Origin: Sindora glabra
Lineage: Eukaryota; Streptophyta; Magnoliopsida; Fabales; Fabaceae
Direction: 5' to 3'
Assembly: GCA_020226215.1 (NCBI GenBank)
Contig: CM035229.1
Span: forward strand, 82,973,343 to 83,037,342
Length of the DNA stretch: 64,000 nucleotides
The notes below the pieces were generated by a model. It was given only the letters and a program-made list of their open reading frames with translations, did not search any database and was not told the DNA's origin. Positions 62,943 to 64,000 of this stretch are shown piece after piece (position 1 is the first letter of the stretch; every line of letters starts with the position of its first letter). The translations under genes were made by a program, and so were the position numbers.

Positions 62943-62983
62943 CCCCTCCCCCACCCCCCCGGTGGGGGGGGGGGGGGGGGGGG
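62943..62983. repeat. C-tract/G-tract palindrome
   Basis: CCCCTCCCCCACCCCCCC is followed directly by GGTGGGG and a long G run (about 20 G). The halves are complementary (CCACCCCCCC / GGTGGGGGGG), so the tract can fold on itself; it could also be an assembly artefact. Confidence 0.85.
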
Positions 62984-63235
62984 TTGGGTTTTGGTAGTTT
63001 GCCGTAAAGAAGTTTACATAATTTCATTATTTTTCTAGCTAATTTCTCTTTTTTCCCTTTTCTTCTCATTTGCAGTGAAGAATTCTGCTCCATTTGTTCC
63101 TTCAAAGGAGATTTTATGGTAGGAATGCCTTAATGAATCAACCAAATTCAAAAATAAGTGTGTTGGAGAGATTACAGGAGGTGTACAAAGAAAACAACAA
63201 AAGAACCCCGGTTGTTGATGTTGAATTACAAATAG

Positions 63236-63237
<2 letters not shown>

Positions 63238-63329
<92 letters not shown>
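63238..63329. repeat. (TA)n microsatellite, 92 bp
   Basis: Uninterrupted TA repeat of about 46 units, the longest in the window. Confidence 0.95.
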
Positions 63330-63332
<3 letters not shown>

Positions 63333-64000
63333 ACATTTGGCGAAATGGGGCTAAGTCGTACTTGAACACTTGCATTGGTTCACAAATCAATACCCCGCAT
63401 CAATGTTTTAAGTCAAATCCTGAAAATCAATAAAAAGTGAACCCGAAAACACGTTTAAAGGGATGAATCCTAACACGATCTTGAAAACAAACTCTGAACT
63501 CATTAGTCATTAACAAAACTTGAGTTTTTGACACGAAGAGCTATTGAATTCCTTAGTAAACGTAGGTTTGAGCTTTGACCTCCACTCAGCCAGTTTCAAT
63601 GCCCTCGCTTGTTCTCAAATAGTTTCGATTTCTCGAAGCGTGCGTCAATCTCCATCATCTAAGGGAGACCAGAGCACATGCTCGAGAGAAACAACAAAAA
63701 TAACAAATTAATTTTGGCCTTAGGTTAAATTTAGGGCATTTTATTCATTCTGATTTTAATTAATTTAAATTTAATCTTTTTAGAGAAATTTGGCGTCTCA
63801 AATAAATATTTTGGATGATGTCTAAATTTTGAGTAGACTTTTAAAGTAGATAGAGGACGGTGTAATTGTTTTTAGATAAGAATCAATCGGTATCTGATAA
63901 ATCACATTGGACCTGTGATTAATCTGAATTCCAGCTGCGATGACCTAATATGGGAGTAAAGTTTTCTCGGTAATAATTTTTTTTATTTATAAAATTCGAA

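Larger units (their letters stand above)
60881..64000. other. Intergenic spacer to window end
   Basis: AT-rich with no confident gene. Around 63060-63120 (+) a TTTCTCATTTGCAG acceptor-like stretch precedes a short frame, but nothing recognisable follows. The end (63340-64000) is less AT-rich and unexplained. Confidence 0.4.

Noticed and set aside
63094..63354. 86-codon plus frame
   Set aside because: Extended artificially by the (TA)n repeat; only the first 45 codons look like anything and they match no family I know.
1..64000. tRNA, rRNA, known miRNA or CRISPR loci
   Set aside because: I looked for tRNA B-box text, conserved plant miRNA sequences and spaced short repeats; none was convincing. 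A computed scan (tRNAscan, Infernal) would be decisive.

Overview
This is a plant nuclear window, almost certainly from a eudicot. It is very AT-rich, the one large gene has many GT-AG introns, and the space between genes is filled with decayed Ty1/copia, Ty3/gypsy and CACTA elements, (TA)n microsatellites and solo LTRs. The species cannot be fixed from the sequence. There is one assembly gap of 100 N (33601-33700).

Only two host genes are confidently intact. The first is an intronless zinc-finger homeodomain (ZF-HD/ZHD) transcription factor at 4295-4858 (+). The second is a 20-exon dihydroxyacetone kinase / 3,4-dihydroxy-2-butanone kinase-like gene at 9108-15735 (-). I rebuilt it exon by exon: every intron is GT-AG, the frame stays open, and the joined CDS is 1,779 nt (592 aa). 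The two genes are unrelated in function and do not form a cluster. Three short stretches (about 7203-7590, 8189-8509, 60394-60880) look like relics of genes I cannot name.

Layout. 1-2668: 3' part of a CACTA (En/Spm) transposon with transposase-associated domains DUF4218 and DUF4216 and a TAGTG terminus. 2669-4240: spacer. 4295-4858: ZHD. 4859-9107: spacer with the unassigned gene-like pieces. 9108-15890: kinase gene and promoter. 15900-22600: AT-rich spacer with a probable TIR element (18032-18881) and a 202-bp tandem duplication. 22650-25765: decayed Ty3/gypsy pol (+). 27640-27967: a second CACTA terminus. 28310-33520: decayed copia-1 (-). 34010-38409: decayed copia-2 (-) with a triplicated gag N-terminus. 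40122-40585: a minus-oriented PBS plus LTR. 40586-48333: spacer with microsatellites and a recent duplication. 48334-49699 and 50538-52063: two related 1.4-1.5 kb solo-type LTRs. 53252-58621: a structurally complete but coding-dead copia-3 (+) with two LTRs, PBS and PPT. 58622-64000: spacer with a near-perfect 121-bp hairpin (59552-59672), a gene relic, a C/G palindrome tract and a 92-bp (TA)n.

I found no convincing new biological system. The most unusual items are the 121-bp hairpin, the tandem triplication inside a copia gag, the very recent 243-bp-period duplication joined by (TA)n, and the pair of solo LTRs.
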